From positions 930,001-994,000 of the forward strand of contig NZ_AXWS01000008.1 of the NCBI RefSeq assembly GCF_000482785.1: 64,000 nt of DNA. The letters are read 5' to 3'. Numbering within the stretch: position 1 is the stretch's first letter; the number at the start of each line of letters is the position of its first letter. Shown here piece after piece: positions 1-9,957 of the stretch. Position numbers and translations under genes: made by a program. The DNA is from Derxia gummosa DSM 723 (GTDB lineage Bacteria > Pseudomonadota > Gammaproteobacteria > Burkholderiales > Burkholderiaceae_E). Below the pieces are notes generated by a model. That model saw only the letters and a program-made list of their open reading frames with translations. It did no database searches and was not told the origin of the DNA.

Positions 1-2
1 TG

Positions 3-695
3 GAGGCCTTGCGCGACCAGCTCGCCACCGTGCAGCGGCAGATCGCCGCGAGCGAGCAGGCCCGTCTCGCTGCCGAATCCGCCGCCCATGCCCTGCGTGC
101 GGAGGCCGCGACCGCCGCCGCGCTGCGCGACCGCAACGAGCGCCTCCAGACCGCCAACCGCGAACTCGCGGCCGGCGTCAGCCGCATCTGGGACCTGACC
201 CGCACCCTCGCCGACGCCCGCGCCGAAGCCGCCCGCTTCGCCCGCGAGCGCGACGAACTGCTCGACGAACGCGCCGCGCTCGAAGACCTGATCGCCACCT
301 CGCCGACGCGCGGCGCGGCCTGCGGCAACGCCGGCAATTGCGGCGGCGTCACCGAGGCCGGCGCGCGCGTGCTCTGCCTCGGCGCCGAACCTGGCCTGAC
401 CCGGCTTTGCGAAGGCTTCGCGCGGCGCCTCGGCTTCGCGCTCGATGGCCGCCTCGTCACGCCGGCCGCCGCCACTGCAGGCGACACGCCCGCCCTGCTC
501 GACGCGATCGCCGCCGCCGATGTCGTGCTCTGCCCGAGCCATGCCATCGACGACGACGCCCTCGCCCATCTGCGCGACCGTTGCCGGCATGCGGGGAAGC
601 CTTGCGTGCTCTATCGCGGCAGCGGGCCGGCGGGGATGGCGGTGGCCTTGTCGCGGTTGTCGCTCGGGGGATTGGCGGCGAGCGCGCTCAACTGA
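3..695 (+). CDS. DUF2325 domain protein with N-terminal coiled coil (5' end outside window)
   Basis: The frame is open at the left edge, and the first in-window start-like codon (TTG at 9) has no ribosome binding site, so the true start probably lies upstream. The first ~95 residues are Ala/Arg/Glu-rich with heptad character (coiled coil). The last ~110 residues look like DUF2325: a beta-strand VLCLGAEPGL, a central VVLCPSHAIDDDALAHLRD segment and the closing strand KPCVLYRGSG. DUF2325 proteins are small alpha/beta proteins of unknown biochemical role, often linked to regulatory or diguanylate cyclase genes. No function can be assigned here. The family call rests on motif memory, so it is moderately certain; the coding status is clear from the long open frame and codon bias. 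Confidence 0.62.
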   Translation, partial: EALRDQLATVQRQIAASEQARLAAESAAHALRAEAATAAALRDRNERLQTANRELAAGVSRIWDLTRTLADARAEAARFARERDELLDERAALEDLIATSPTRGAACGNAGNCGGVTEAGARVLCLGAEPGLTRLCEGFARRLGFALDGRLVTPAAATAGDTPALLDAIAAADVVLCPSHAIDDDALAHLRDRCRHAGKPCVLYRGSGPAGMAVALSRLSLGGLAASALN

Positions 696-774
696 GCTCC
701 GGCCTGCGCGCGGACCGCGCAACCGCTCACGACCGGCGCATGCCGCGCACGAATGACTCAGCGCCGGCTGGAAG

Positions 775-1992
775 TCACGCCAGCACCCGCAACGCCCGCT
801 CCACATCCGCCACGAGATCCCCCACCGCCTCCAGCCCCACGTTGAACCGGACGATCGCGCCCTTCTCCTTCACCCACGCGGTGCGCGACGGCGCGTACAC
901 CATCGACAGGCTCGACGCCCCGCCCCACGAATAGCCGAGCGGAAACAGCCGCAGCGCCTCGACGAAGCGCTCTACCTGCGCGGTCGAATAGCGCTCGTCG
1001 AAGATCACCGAGAACAGCCCGCCCGCCCCGCTGAAATCCCGCTGCCAGAACTCGTGCCCCGGGCAGCCCGGCAGCGCCGGATGCAGCACGCGCTTTACCT
1101 CCGGCCGCGCCGCCAGCCAGCCCGCCAGCTCGCGCCCGGCGCGGTCGTGCTGGGCATGGCGCACCGGCAGCGACTTGAGCCCGCGCAGCACCAGCCAAGC
1201 ATCATCCGCGCCCACGCCCAGACCGGTGCGCATGTGCGAGGTCTTGATGCGCAGATGCAGCGCCTGCTCGCGCGTGATGGCCGCGCCCATCAGCACGTCC
1301 GAGCCGCCGGACTGGTACTTGGTCAGCGCCTGCATCGAGATGTCGATGCCGAGGTCGAAGGGCTTGAGCGCGAGGCCGGCGGCCCAGGTGTTGTCGATCG
1401 CGGTCACGATGCGCTCGGCAGCCGGGCGGCGCGCGTTGGCGGCAGCCACCTGGGCCACGAGGCCGCGCAGGTCGGCCACTTCCATCGTCACCGAGCCGGG
1501 CGACTCCAGCCACACGAGCCGCGTCGCCGGCGTGAGCAGCAGCGCGAGGGCGGCGGCGTCGAGCGGGTCGTAGTAGCGCGTGACGATGCCGAGGTCGGCC
1601 AGCAGCGTGCGCGCCAGCTCGCGGCTCGGCGCATAGACGTTGTGCGGCAGCAGCAGCTCGTCGCCCGACTTGAGGAAGGCGAAATCGATCATCGAGATCG
1701 CCGCCAGCCCGCTCGGCGCCAGCACGCAGAACTGCCCGCCCTCGATGTCGGCGAGCCGGTCCTCCAGCTCGCGTGTGGTCGGCGTGCCGTGCAGGCCGTA
1801 GGTGTAGACGTCGTCGCGCTCCCAGTTGCGCGCGCGCATCTCGGCGAGGCTGGGGAAGACGACGGTCGAGGCGTGATGGATGGGAGCGACCAGCGACTCG
1901 AAGCTGCCCGGCGCGCTATAGCCGGCTTGGGCGAGTCGGGTGTCGGTGGCGAGATCGGGATCGAGGGCGTTGTTGTTGTCGGGCTGGCTCAT
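775..1992 (-). CDS. metC: Cystathionine beta-lyase (PLP-dependent)
   Basis: Cleaves cystathionine to homocysteine, ammonia and pyruvate in methionine biosynthesis; cytoplasmic. About 405 residues, normal for the Cys/Met metabolism PLP family. Visible landmarks are the substrate loop YTYGLHGTPTTRELE, the cofactor-binding segment AIDNTWAAGL, and the PLP lysine in ALTKYQSGGSD. The C-terminal SWGGASSLSM fits cystathionine beta-lyase better than gamma-synthase. The open frame extends to 2043, but the start MSQPDNNN at 1992 aligns with the usual N-terminus; no strong ribosome binding site is seen for either. The gene faces away from the left-edge gene and shares its strand with the thiolase upstream, 262 bases away, so it is probably transcribed alone. 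Confidence 0.88.
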   Translation of the reverse strand: MSQPDNNNALDPDLATDTRLAQAGYSAPGSFESLVAPIHHASTVVFPSLAEMRARNWERDDVYTYGLHGTPTTRELEDRLADIEGGQFCVLAPSGLAAISMIDFAFLKSGDELLLPHNVYAPSRELARTLLADLGIVTRYYDPLDAAALALLLTPATRLVWLESPGSVTMEVADLRGLVAQVAAANARRPAAERIVTAIDNTWAAGLALKPFDLGIDISMQALTKYQSGGSDVLMGAAITREQALHLRIKTSHMRTGLGVGADDAWLVLRGLKSLPVRHAQHDRAGRELAGWLAARPEVKRVLHPALPGCPGHEFWQRDFSGAGGLFSVIFDERYSTAQVERFVEALRLFPLGYSWGGASSLSMVYAPSRTAWVKEKGAIVRFNVGLEAVGDLVADVERALRVLA

Positions 1993-2120
1993 GTCGCGCG
2001 GAGGTGAGGTGCCGGCGGGCGGCGGAGCGCGCAGCTTAGCCAATCGTCCTTCCCGGCTTGCCGGTCATCGCGGGCAGTCGGGGCGGCGGGTGACCTTCGG
2101 CCAGAAACCCTGTCCGTGCC

Positions 2121-2143
2121 CCGGGCGGCATCGCGCCGCCCGG
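2121..2143. other. Perfect 9-bp GC hairpin in the thiolase-metC intergenic gap
   Basis: CCGGGCGGC and GCCGCCCGG flank a 5-nt loop. It lies about 110 bases past the thiolase stop and upstream of metC. No T-tract follows on either strand, so it is not a canonical intrinsic terminator. The rest of the 1993-2254 gap holds no gene that I can support. Confidence 0.4.
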
Positions 2144-2254
2144 TGGCCGGGGCCGGCGCGCGTGCAGCTCGCACTGCCCACGCGCCCGCCGTGGCGGAAG
2201 GACGGCCACGCCGCCCCCACCGCCGGGCGCGTCATCCGCGCCCGGAACCGCGCC

Positions 2255-3436
2255 TCAGATGCGCTCGAAGATCGCGGCGATGCCCTGCCCGCCGCCGATA
2301 CACATCGTCACCAGCGCATAGCGTCCGCCGGTGCGGTGCAGTTCATAGATCGCCTTCGTCGTGATGATCGAGCCCGTCGCGCCGATCGGATGGCCGAGCG
2401 AGATGCCGGAGCCGTTGGGATTGACCTTGGCCGGATCGAGATCCAGCCCGCGCACCACCGCCAGCGCCTGGGCCGCGAAGGCTTCGTTCGCCTCGATCAC
2501 GTCCATCTGGTCGGCGCGCAGGCCGGCCTTCTCCAGCACCTTCTTCGACGCCGGCACCGGGCCGATGCCCATGATCGACGGATCGACGCCCGCATGCGAA
2601 TACGCCACCAGCCGCGCGAGCGGCTTGAGGCCGCGCTTCGCCGCCGCACCGGCTTCGGCCAGCACCACCGCCGAGGCTGCGTCGTTCAGGCTCGACGCAT
2701 TGCCGGCCGTGACCGTGCCGTCCTTCTTGAACACGGTCTTAAGCTTCTGCATGTCGGCGATCGTGGCATCGGCGCGCACATGCTCGTCGGTGCGGAACTC
2801 GACCTCGCCCTTGCGGCCCTTGACCATCACCGACACCAGCTGGTCATTGAAGTAGCCCGCCGCCACGGCCGCCGCCGCGCGCCGGTGCGACTCGACCGCG
2901 AGCGCATCCTGGTCCTCGCGCGAGATGCCGCACTGCGCCGCGAGGTTCTCGGCCGTGACGCCCATGTGGTAACGCTCGAAGGGATCGGTCAGCGCGCCGA
3001 CCATCATGTCCACCATCGCCGCGTCGCCCATGCGCGCGCCCCAGCGCGCCGCCGGCACGCTGTAGGGGCTGCGGCTCATGCTCTCGGCGCCGCCGCCGAT
3101 CGCGTAATCGCAATCGCCGAGCAGAATCGATTGCGAGGCATTGACGATGGCCTGGAGGCCCGAGCCGCACAGCCGGTTCACGTTGAAGGCCGGCACATCC
3201 TTGGGCAGCCCGCCGTTCAGCGCCGCCACGCGCGACAGGTACATGTCGCGCGGCTCGGTATTGATGACATGGCCGAACACCACATGGCCGATCTCCTCCG
3301 CCGCGAGGCCCGAGCGCGCGAGCGACTCCTTGACGACGAGGGCGCCCAGCTCGATCGGCGGCACGTCCTTGAGCCCGCCGCCGTACTCCCCGATGGCGGT
3401 ACGCACGGCGCTGACAACCACGACTTCTCGGCTCAT
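2255..3436 (-). CDS. phaA: Acetyl-CoA C-acetyltransferase (biosynthetic thiolase)
   Basis: Condenses two acetyl-CoA to acetoacetyl-CoA, the first step of 3-hydroxybutyrate polymer synthesis; also used in beta-oxidation and ketone metabolism. 393 residues, the usual thiolase length. The nucleophilic cysteine is Cys90 in NRLCGSGLQ, the active-site histidine is His349 in SLGHPIGATG, and the acid/base cysteine is Cys379 in TMCIGGGQG. The open frame begins at 3631, but MSREVVVVSAVRTAIG at 3436 is the family start, and GGGAG sits just upstream of it. The genes for the next pathway steps, phaB and phaC, lie on the same strand 3.5-6 kb upstream but are separated by rimO and a di-iron protein. Whether this is the dedicated PhaA or a BktB/AtoB-type paralogue cannot be decided here. 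Confidence 0.88.
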   Translation of the reverse strand: MSREVVVVSAVRTAIGEYGGGLKDVPPIELGALVVKESLARSGLAAEEIGHVVFGHVINTEPRDMYLSRVAALNGGLPKDVPAFNVNRLCGSGLQAIVNASQSILLGDCDYAIGGGAESMSRSPYSVPAARWGARMGDAAMVDMMVGALTDPFERYHMGVTAENLAAQCGISREDQDALAVESHRRAAAAVAAGYFNDQLVSVMVKGRKGEVEFRTDEHVRADATIADMQKLKTVFKKDGTVTAGNASSLNDAASAVVLAEAGAAAKRGLKPLARLVAYSHAGVDPSIMGIGPVPASKKVLEKAGLRADQMDVIEANEAFAAQALAVVRGLDLDPAKVNPNGSGISLGHPIGATGSIITTKAIYELHRTGGRYALVTMCIGGGQGIAAIFERI

Positions 3437-3770
3437 TGATTTCTCCCTGCCCGGCTGGATTGGCTGCGGGCCCCGGACCCGCGATCGCGCGCGTCGGGGC
3501 CGGGAGCCCGTACGGCTGCGAATGTGAATCCATGATGTTTGCACCCGCCCGGCGCGCCTGCTGCGGTATTTGCCCGAGGGCAGCAACAGCCCCCCGAAGG
3601 AGGGGGGCGGTACTTGCTCGATCGTCAGCACGGCGTAGGCATGGAATGTCAGGCAGTGCGCGCTTTCCGCGCGCTCCTCGCCGTGTGGGACCGCTGCCGG
3701 ATGCGAGGCCGCAGTGCGCGGCGTCCCGTGGCGCGACGCAGGGTCGCGTCAGTCAACGCATGGGCCGTGC
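3437..3770. other. 334-base gap with one strong hairpin, no gene seen
   Basis: At 3589-3608, GCCCCCC and GGGGGGC form a perfect 7-bp stem around the loop GAAGGA. The element resembles short GC-rich palindromes scattered between genes of many Burkholderiales (from memory). It sits upstream of the thiolase and downstream of the ferritin-like gene, so it could end the latter's transcript, although no T-run follows. No conserved short frame was recognised. Confidence 0.45.
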
Positions 3771-4619
3771 TCAGCGCATGAGCCGCGCGAGCATCCACGC
3801 CGCCGGCCGCTCGATTGCCATGCCCACGCGCGCGGGCAGGTCGAGCGGCTTGAGCCCCATGCGCACCACCATCGCGAACGGATAGCGGCTGCGCAGCACG
3901 CTGGCGCCGCGCGCCCGCAGCGCATCGAAGCCGGTGTCGCCGGCTCGGCGCGCGAAGCGATGGGCGTGCACATGGCGCAGCGCGCAGGCCGCGTCGTCGT
4001 CGCGCACTTCGGTGGCACGGGCGGCAATCACCCGCAGACGCGCCAGCCGCGATCGCCGCTGCGGCTCGGCCACGCGCCTGAAGAAGCCGTGGAAATGCCG
4101 GAAATGGCTCACCTCGTCGCGCATGATCCGGCGCGTCAGATCGGCCAGCAGCGGCTCGTCGTGCGCAAGCGCCAGTTCATGAAAGCTGCGGTAGAGCGTC
4201 GCGGTGCCGGTCTCGACCACGCAGCGCGCGACCAATTCGAGCTGGGGGTCGGGGTTGAGATCGTCGGGCGTGCAGCGCCGCGTGTAGTCGGCGTGGAAGG
4301 TGGCGTAGGCGGCCGGCCAGTCGAAGTCGGGCCAGGCGCGCTGGGTGAATTCGCGCAGCGCCGCGCCGTGCTGCAACTCCTCGTCGCGCCAGTGGGCGTC
4401 GAGCCAGTCGCGCACCTCGGGGCGGTCATGGAAATGACCGACGAGATTGCGCGTATAGACGGCGGTCGCGCTCTCGACGAAGGACGCCGCCGCGATCAGC
4501 GCGACGAGCAGTTCGTCATGCCCGCCTCCGGGGCGCATCGACGCCCAGTCGAGTTCCTGCCAGTGCCATGGAAGCGGATCGGATGCGGACGTGTCGGCGC
4601 GTGCCGGCTCGACGGTCAT
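3771..4619 (-). CDS. Ferritin-like di-iron protein of unknown substrate
   Basis: 282 residues, mostly helical, with a complete ferritin-superfamily carboxylate/histidine ligand set: Glu49 (FVESATAVY), Glu81-x-x-His84 (DEELQHG), Glu136 (VVETGTATLY) and Glu169-x-x-His172 (DEVSHF). Two ExxH motifs in a four-helix pattern predict a di-iron site, typical of oxidases, hydroxylases or peroxide-reducing proteins. No signal peptide or membrane segment is visible, so it is probably cytoplasmic. I do not recognise a named enzyme. The start at 4619 is preceded by GGGAGG at proper spacing, which rules out the longer frame to 4700. It lies between rimO and the thiolase on the same strand, 190 bases from rimO. 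Confidence 0.8.
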   Translation of the reverse strand: MTVEPARADTSASDPLPWHWQELDWASMRPGGGHDELLVALIAAASFVESATAVYTRNLVGHFHDRPEVRDWLDAHWRDEELQHGAALREFTQRAWPDFDWPAAYATFHADYTRRCTPDDLNPDPQLELVARCVVETGTATLYRSFHELALAHDEPLLADLTRRIMRDEVSHFRHFHGFFRRVAEPQRRSRLARLRVIAARATEVRDDDAACALRHVHAHRFARRAGDTGFDALRARGASVLRSRYPFAMVVRMGLKPLDLPARVGMAIERPAAWMLARLMR

Positions 4620-4810
4620 GCTGGCCTCCCTCTCGGAAGGCGGCGCGGTCCGCAGCCTGCTGCGTCGGATCGGCGCGGGGCGCTCGCCTTCGGGTTTCAA
4701 CGGAGGTCAAGCTAGCGCGCGGCCGGTCGCGCAAGGCTTTCGCGCCACCGGGTCTTACAAAGCAGGACCCGCGGTAACGCTCGCGTCGCGTCGGCCCCGG
4801 CAGGCGCGGG

Positions 4811-6178
<1,368 letters not shown>

Positions 6179-6180
6179 GA

Positions 6181-6214
6181 AACAAAACGCGCCCGCCTTT
6201 TTGTGGCGAGCGCG
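6181..6214 (-). terminator. Terminator-like hairpin abutting the rimO start codon
   Basis: Read on the minus strand, a stem of CGCGC plus GGCG paired segments with one A/C mismatch closes a 7-nt loop and is followed by TTTTGTTTC directly before the rimO ATG. It can terminate the phaR transcript, or, if rimO is transcribed from within the 97-base gap, lie in the rimO leader. Confidence 0.55.
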
Positions 6215-6311
6215 CGGATATGCGGTTGAGCCGGCGGCAATGCATCCGATGAATGCGAGGCCGTGACGACGAAAGCCGCGATTCTAGGCCAGGCCGGCAG
6301 TCGTTCCGGGA

Positions 6312-6872
6312 TCAGTCGGTGTCGTCGGGCTTGCCGCCGGGCTGCTGCTGGAAAGGAAAGGCGCTGAACATCGACCGGGCTTGCTGCTGCATCTGATCCT
6401 GCATCTGCACGAAAAGGTTTTTCGATTGTTCGATGTAGTTGGTCATCATGCCTTGCATCATCGGCGCCTGGACATTCATGAATTGCGTCCAGACCTCGGG
6501 CGCGAATGCCTTGTTGTCGATGAGCGCCTTCGATTGCTCCTGGAGCTTGGCCTGGATTTCGATGAAGGCCTGGATGTTCTTCTCCAGATACGACCCCATC
6601 ATTCCCTGCATTGCGTGGCCGTAGAAACGGATCACGTTGGCAAGCATTTCGGCCGAAAACATGGGCACCCCGCCCGACTCTTCTTCAAGAATGATCTGAA
6701 GAAGAATGCTGCGCGTCAGATCTTCCGCCGACTTGGCGTCGATCACCTGGAAGGTCTCGTGATCGAGCACGAGCTGCTTGACGTCGGCGAGCGTGATGTA
6801 GGTGCTGGTTTCGGTGTCGTAAAGGCGCCGGTTCGGATACTTCTTGATGATGCGTACGCCGTTTGCCGCCAT
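6312..6872 (-). CDS. phaR: Polyhydroxyalkanoate synthesis repressor PhaR
   Basis: DNA- and PHB-binding repressor that controls phasin expression and is released when it binds nascent polymer granules. 186 residues. The N-terminal PHB/PHA accumulation regulator DNA-binding domain is unmistakable: RIIKKYPNRRLYDTETSTYI at residues 7-26, followed by TLADVKQLV. The middle (FSAEMLANVIRFYGHAMQG) matches the PHB accumulation domain. The C-terminus is Gln/Met-rich amphipathic helix, as expected for granule binding. It lies downstream of phaB behind a terminator, so it must have its own promoter in the ~105-base gap. Confidence 0.95.
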   Translation of the reverse strand: MAANGVRIIKKYPNRRLYDTETSTYITLADVKQLVLDHETFQVIDAKSAEDLTRSILLQIILEEESGGVPMFSAEMLANVIRFYGHAMQGMMGSYLEKNIQAFIEIQAKLQEQSKALIDNKAFAPEVWTQFMNVQAPMMQGMMTNYIEQSKNLFVQMQDQMQQQARSMFSAFPFQQQPGGKPDDTD

Positions 6873-6924
6873 GGTGTCCTCGAAAAAGCCGGCATATGAG
6901 GCGATATGCCGTGAGCATCAATGC

Positions 6925-6956
6925 AAAAAGGCGCTCGCCCCTCTTTGGCGAGCGCC
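6925..6956 (-). terminator. Intrinsic terminator of phaCB
   Basis: A perfect 10-bp stem (GGCGCTCGCC with GGCGAGCGCC) encloses a 7-nt loop. Read on the minus strand it is followed by TTTTTGC, and it lies just after the phaB stop codon. This is a textbook rho-independent terminator and insulates phaR from phaCB read-through. Confidence 0.9.
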
Positions 6957-6978
6957 CACCGGTGCGAACTATGCCCCG

Positions 6979-7716
6979 TCAGCCCATGTGCAGGCCACCA
7001 TTGAGCGAGAAATCCGCTCCGGTGGCGAAGCCGCTCTCGTCCGAAGCAAGCCAGGCGACGATCGAGGCGATTTCCTCGGGCGCCCCCAGGCGCTTGACCG
7101 GGATCTGGCTCACGATCTTCTCGAGCACGTCAGGACGGATGGCGCGGACCATCTCGGTGCCGATATACCCCGGCGACACGGTGTTGACGGTCACGCCCTT
7201 GTTGGCGACTTCCTGCGCCAGGGCCATCGTGAAGCCGTGCATGCCCGCCTTGGCCGCCGAATAGTTGGTCTGACCAAACTGCCCCTTCTCGCCGTTGATC
7301 GACGAGATGTTGATGATCCGGCCCCAACCGCGATCGATCATGTCGCCGATGACCTGCTTGGTCACGTTGAACACGCTGTTCAGGTTGGTGTCGATGACGG
7401 CCTTCCAATCGTCGAGCGTCATCTTGCGGAACACGCCGTCACGCGTGATGCCGGCATTGTTGACCAGCACGTCGACCGCGCCATGCTCGGCCTTGACCTT
7501 CTCGAACGCGGCAACGGTCGACTCCCAGTCGCTCACGTTGCCGACCGAGGCGTAGAACTCGAAACCGAGCTTGCGCTGCTCGCTGAGCCATTCCTCGGAG
7601 TTGCGGCTCGGGCCGCAACCGGCGATGACCTTGAAGCCGGCCTGATGCAGGCGCTGGCACATCGCGGTGCCGATACCACCCATGCCGCCGGTCACGTAAG
7701 CGAGTTTCTGAGCCAT
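6979..7716 (-). CDS. phaB: Acetoacetyl-CoA reductase PhaB
   Basis: NADPH-dependent reduction of acetoacetyl-CoA to (R)-3-hydroxybutyryl-CoA, the monomer for PhaC. 245 residues, the length of known PhaB proteins. A short-chain dehydrogenase with nucleotide motif TGGMGGIG (residues 9-16), NNAG at 86-89, and catalytic Ser139, Tyr152 and Lys156 (NISS, NYSAAK). The characteristic PhaB stretch SINGEKGQFGQTNYSAAK is present. The open frame reaches 7806, but AGGAG precedes MAQKLAYVTGG at 7716 with good spacing, and this is the family start. It is 93 bases downstream of phaC on the same strand and is probably cotranscribed with it. Confidence 0.95.
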   Translation of the reverse strand: MAQKLAYVTGGMGGIGTAMCQRLHQAGFKVIAGCGPSRNSEEWLSEQRKLGFEFYASVGNVSDWESTVAAFEKVKAEHGAVDVLVNNAGITRDGVFRKMTLDDWKAVIDTNLNSVFNVTKQVIGDMIDRGWGRIINISSINGEKGQFGQTNYSAAKAGMHGFTMALAQEVANKGVTVNTVSPGYIGTEMVRAIRPDVLEKIVSQIPVKRLGAPEEIASIVAWLASDESGFATGADFSLNGGLHMG

Positions 7717-7809
7717 GTTCATCTCCTGTGATGGATGTTCCTTCGCGCCGGGCGCAGTGGTTGAGGCGCGGTCGCGAGGCGGGGTTGAGGGCAGCGCTGC
7801 CGGCACGCG

Positions 7810-9642
7810 TCAGACGACGCGCACCTTCACGTAGCTGCCCGGGGCGGGTTCAAGAGCGGGGAAACCGGGGGAGCCGGCCTCGGCGGGCGCGGCGACCTTG
7901 CCACCGGAGAATTGGTCAAGCCACTTGGACCAGTGCGGCCACCAGCTGCCGGGCACCGACGTGGCGCCGTCGATCCATTCCTGCGGCGTGGCCGGCAACG
8001 CAGACTTCCTCGCCTTGCCGCCGAAACCCTCGCCGTCATAGGCCCAATAGTTGCGCTTGTTCTTGGATGCCGGGTTGATCACGCCTGCGATATGGCCGGA
8101 GGCACCGAGCACGAAACAGGACTTCGCCTTGTCGGCGTTGGGCAGCACGGCCATCGATTGATAGGCTGACTCCCAGGGGACGATGTGATCTTCGCGGGAG
8201 CCGTAGAAGTAGACCGGCAGATCAACCCTGCCCAGATCGAGCGGCGTGCCGCACACCGAGGTTTCGCCCGGGATCTTCAGCTTGTTTTCCAGATAGGTAT
8301 TGCGCAAATACCAGCAGTACATCGGTCCCGAAAGATTGGTGCTGTCGCTGTTCCAATACAGCAGATCGAAGGCTGCCGGCGTCTCGCCCTTGAGGTAGTT
8401 GCCAACCACATACGGCCAGACCAGATCATTCGGGCGCAGGAAGCTAAAGGTCGTGGCCAGCTCGGATGCCGACAGCAGCCCGCCCTTGCCGATGCGCTCC
8501 TCGCGCAGCGCGACGATGGCCGGATCGATGAAGACGTCGAGAACGCCGGTATCGGAAAAGTCGAGCAGCGTGGTCAGCAAGGTGAGACTGGCAACCGGAT
8601 GCTTGCCGCGTGCGGCGAGCACCGCAATGGCCGTCGCGGTGAGGGTGCCACCCACGCAGAAACCCAGAACATTGATCTTCTTTGCATCGGTCAATTCGGC
8701 GCCGATTTTTGCCGTCGCCTCGATTGCGGCAATGACGCCACGCTCGATGTAATCATCCCAACTCCAATTGCCACATTCCTGGGTGGGATTGCGCCAGCTG
8801 ACCATATAGACCGGATGGCCTTGGGACAGCATGTAGCGGACAATCGAATTATCCGGCTGCAAATCGAGAATGTAGAATTTGTTGATGCAGGGCGGCACCA
8901 TCAGCAAGGGCTGCTTGTCGATTTCGGCGGTCAGCGGCTTGTACTGAATAAGCTCGAACATGTCGGTGCGAAGAACGACCTGCCCTTCGGTTGTCGCAAC
9001 ATTTCGACCGACCTCGAATTTCGATTCGTCCGTCATCGAAATCCGGCCCTTAGAGACATCCTCCAGCAGATTCGCAATTCCTGACCTGAGACTTTCGCCG
9101 CGCGTTTCGACCAGCTTGCGTTGCGCCTCCGGATTGGTGACCAGGAAATTGGCCGGCGACATGGCATCGATCCATTGCCCGACGGCAAAGGTGATGCGTC
9201 GCTTGACGCGCGGCTCGGCCTCGACCGCCTCGGCCAGCCGCGTGAGCACACGGGCATTGAGCATGTAGACGCGGGACAGGAACTCGAACATTCCGCCGTC
9301 CTGCCACTCGGGCGCCTGGAAGCGCCGATCGCCGATCGACTTCACCTTCGCATCGGCTTCGGTCTTCTGCTGCGCGAAGCCCGACTGCATGAGTTCGCCG
9401 AGCTCGCGGACGTAATCAGCCTGGATGGTGGCCAGCTTGGTCGGCTCGATCAGCTTTGCCAGCCAGTCCTGGGCGGCCTGACCGCCCGGCTTGCCGGCGG
9501 TGCCGAGCATTTGCGTAAATTGCTTCCACGGTGCCGTCATCGACGCAGGGTCGAAATTGAACGGGGTGGACGGGAATGCACCGAATGGCGCAAACGGGAC
9601 CGTGGGCGCTGCTTCGTTCGAAGCGGGCTGCGGGTTGGCCAT
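7810..9642 (-). CDS. phaC: Class I poly(R)-hydroxyalkanoate synthase PhaC
   Basis: Polymerises (R)-3-hydroxyacyl-CoA into short-chain polyester at the granule surface. 610 residues, close to class I enzymes (about 590). The lipase-like box GFCVGG carries nucleophile Cys329; Asp485 (YFYGSREDHIVPW) and His517 (GASGHIAG) complete the triad. The N-terminal PhaC_N domain spans roughly residues 80-280, and the C-terminus PGSYVKVRVV is typical of class I. The ATG at 9642 is followed by a Pro/Ala-rich leader. It is the first gene of phaC-phaB. The adjacent phaR suggests granule-linked control, but no operator could be assigned. Confidence 0.97.
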   Translation of the reverse strand: MANPQPASNEAAPTVPFAPFGAFPSTPFNFDPASMTAPWKQFTQMLGTAGKPGGQAAQDWLAKLIEPTKLATIQADYVRELGELMQSGFAQQKTEADAKVKSIGDRRFQAPEWQDGGMFEFLSRVYMLNARVLTRLAEAVEAEPRVKRRITFAVGQWIDAMSPANFLVTNPEAQRKLVETRGESLRSGIANLLEDVSKGRISMTDESKFEVGRNVATTEGQVVLRTDMFELIQYKPLTAEIDKQPLLMVPPCINKFYILDLQPDNSIVRYMLSQGHPVYMVSWRNPTQECGNWSWDDYIERGVIAAIEATAKIGAELTDAKKINVLGFCVGGTLTATAIAVLAARGKHPVASLTLLTTLLDFSDTGVLDVFIDPAIVALREERIGKGGLLSASELATTFSFLRPNDLVWPYVVGNYLKGETPAAFDLLYWNSDSTNLSGPMYCWYLRNTYLENKLKIPGETSVCGTPLDLGRVDLPVYFYGSREDHIVPWESAYQSMAVLPNADKAKSCFVLGASGHIAGVINPASKNKRNYWAYDGEGFGGKARKSALPATPQEWIDGATSVPGSWWPHWSKWLDQFSGGKVAAPAEAGSPGFPALEPAPGSYVKVRVV

Positions 9643-9729
9643 GCGATCGTCTCCGTGATGTACTACGCCAAATAGCTGCTGCGCACGATGGCCGGCGGCG
9701 TCTGCCGATCAAGCACGATTCCTGAATAA

Positions 9730-9951
9730 ATGTACATCATTGCAATTGCGTGGTTATTCGTAACGCTCCTGATGGGCAGCGCCGTCGCGATCAGTGAGTC
9801 GGTAGTCGGTGGCGTTCTGACTTTCCTGTTTTATGGCGCGCTGCCACTCGGGATATTCATGTATATCTTTGGCGGCCCACATCGGCGGCTGTTGCGGGAA
9901 AGACGAAATCATGAAGCCGACACTAACGTGAATCGAGATTCGGCAAAGTGA
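9730..9951 (+). CDS. Small conserved two-helix inner-membrane protein
   Basis: 73 residues: a first hydrophobic helix (about residues 3-22), a second after Gly27-Gly28 (about 29-49), then a basic and polar tail (HRRLLRERRNHEAD). The pattern of two transmembrane helices with a positive cytoplasmic tail matches small membrane proteins of unknown function found in Betaproteobacteria at equivalent positions. It runs opposite to both neighbours, divergent from phaC and convergent with pgeF, so it has its own promoter. It is short but clearly coding by composition: third-position GC is high and the hydrophobic blocks are intact. Function unknown. Confidence 0.7.
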   Translation: MYIIAIAWLFVTLLMGSAVAISESVVGGVLTFLFYGALPLGIFMYIFGGPHRRLLRERRNHEADTNVNRDSAK

Positions 9952-9957
9952 GAAAGG

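Noticed and set aside
1940-3439. 499-codon plus-strand frame opposite the thiolase
   Set aside because: Arg/His/Ala-rich shadow of the thiolase; no family resemblance.
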